Of a DNA stretch of 64,000 nt, positions 63,093-64,000 are shown one piece after another. The translations under genes were made by a program, and so were the position numbers. This DNA comes from Halichondria panicea (Eukaryota; Porifera; Demospongiae; Suberitida; Halichondriidae): positions 4,589,378-4,653,377 of the forward strand of contig NC_087381.1 of NCBI RefSeq assembly GCF_963675165.1. The letters are read 5' to 3'. Position 1 is the stretch's first letter, and every line of letters starts with the position of its first letter. The notes under the pieces are model-generated. The model was not told where the DNA came from and did no database searches. It was given only the letters and a program-made list of their open reading frames with translations.

Positions 63093-64000
63093 GTGATCCA
63101 CAAGGATTTTTATGAACGTGGGCGATATGTAGCCCACAATCGTGACGTAGGTATTCTCCCACGCATTCAGAGTTTTAATAAAACTGTACTGAGACAACCA
63201 CCAAGCTGTGCTGCAAGTCAGATCAGAGAACCAGCGTGGCCAGCTCTGGTGGCAGTAGCTACCTGCTATATGATAATGATGACTAAGCTATTCTTGATCT
63301 AACCTGTATAGACTATAGCATGTAGAAAGACACAAGAAAAGGTGATAGTAGTCTGATAGAATAGGATAGAATCTGAACACACAATCTAGACTAGTAGATC
63401 ATCTAGCTAAGCCTAAGGTATAGCTAGCTCTAGTGCTTGCAAACTTCCAGTTCCAAGTCCATGTCCAGCTTGCTGCAGGCAAAGTTTTATTAGTCATAGA
63501 TCTCTGCGTGGGCAGTCCAACATCTCTAGCTCAGCATGCCCACGCTCATTTTCACCCTTCTACCACCCTTCTACCCTCACGCGACTTCCCGATACAGGCT
63601 CTCCTTTTTCCTAACTTTACGTCTATTTCTTTCTTTATTCCTCCAATTAATACCGTATTTTATCTCATTGAACGATTAATACAGTATTTTATCTTATTGA
63701 ACGATTGTGATAAAGAACAGAAAAAGGAGAGCCTGTGTAGAGGCTATCAAAATTGTGTAAGCAGTTATATCAAGATGGTCCAAGCACTCCGTGTCGAGTT
63801 TTTCCGGTTTCCGTTAGGTACTTTGCATCTTCAATGGTGTCGTCCTGATTGGCCCAGACGGATCTCCTTCATTGTATGGATATACATGTGTTCTCCTGTT
63901 AGGTCCTATTGTAAACGTATTTCCGGCATTTTGAACAGCTCCATTGAAGTTTTAAACGATGCATTTTAGCCGGTAGGTCACATGTACCAGCTAAGAGAAC
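63093..64000. other. Window end, no supported gene
   Basis: A plus-strand open frame of 178 codons (63433-63969) has low-complexity, Phe/Leu/Ser-rich composition and no recognised motif, so it is not called as a gene. A short tandem duplication (TACCGTATTTTATCTCATTG / TACAGTATTTTATCTTATTG) lies at 63652-63700. Confidence 0.4.

Noticed and set aside
63433..63969. 178-codon plus-strand open frame
   Set aside because: Low-complexity hydrophobic/Ser composition, no motif, no splice context and a tandem duplication inside it; treated as chance.

Overview
The window is eukaryotic, almost certainly from an early-branching invertebrate, and a demosponge fits best. Coding regions are split by introns with ordinary GT..AG borders, and one gene is a clear ortholog of the animal protein ILF2/NF45. 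Other features fitting a sponge are an SRCR-domain exon pair, a CD225-like membrane protein, very AT-rich spacers full of the palindromes ATAATTAT and TACATGTA, and a dense, varied load of DNA transposons. The species cannot be fixed from sequence alone. There is no bacterial, phage or CRISPR content.

Layout. 1-1.6 kb: exons of a minus-strand SRCR-domain gene. 3.6-7.2 kb: a complete six-exon minus-strand gene (397 codons, my model) with three copies of a short FGG motif; no known family recognised. It shares a 208-bp divergent promoter, containing a strong hairpin, with ILF2. 7.4-24.4 kb: complete 13-exon ILF2 (402 codons). Its introns are inflated by mobile elements and hold other genes: two tandem intronless paralogs with six propeller-like repeats (12.97-15.20 kb, same strand) and a two-exon CD225/dispanin-like gene on the opposite strand (20.16-20.99 kb).

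24.4-64 kb is mostly a transposon graveyard: a Gypsy remnant (25.0-27.7 kb); a Copia element with both LTRs and a 5-bp target duplication (28.0-30.7 kb) inside a foldback repeat rich in CGACTCGAT; a possible membrane-protein gene (32.0-33.9 kb, minus); a 3.2-kb element with long inverted ends and unidentified content (33.9-37.1 kb); a DUF6589 gene fragment facing a RecQ-like helicase fragment across a 1.1-kb tandem duplication (37.3-40.9 kb); a P-element-like transposon with a second gene on the opposite strand (42.0-46.2 kb); a frameshifted kinase-fold pseudogene (51.5-52.6 kb); a Mutator-like transposase relic (55.7-58.4 kb); a Gypsy integrase relic (59.5-60.5 kb); a minisatellite (61.0-61.35 kb); and a CACTA-like transposase relic (61.9-63.0 kb).

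The intact host genes lie in the first 24 kb. Most transposon genes carry stops, frameshifts or deletions and are probably inactive. Many short inverted-repeat elements have readable target duplications, so insertion order can be reconstructed. The most unusual points are the nested propeller gene pair, the FGG-repeat gene sharing the ILF2 promoter, the RecQ-DUF6589 pair, the two-gene P-like element, and many recent short tandem duplications, which may be biological or assembly artefacts. Exon borders were derived by hand from splice signals and reading-frame continuity; no database search was run.
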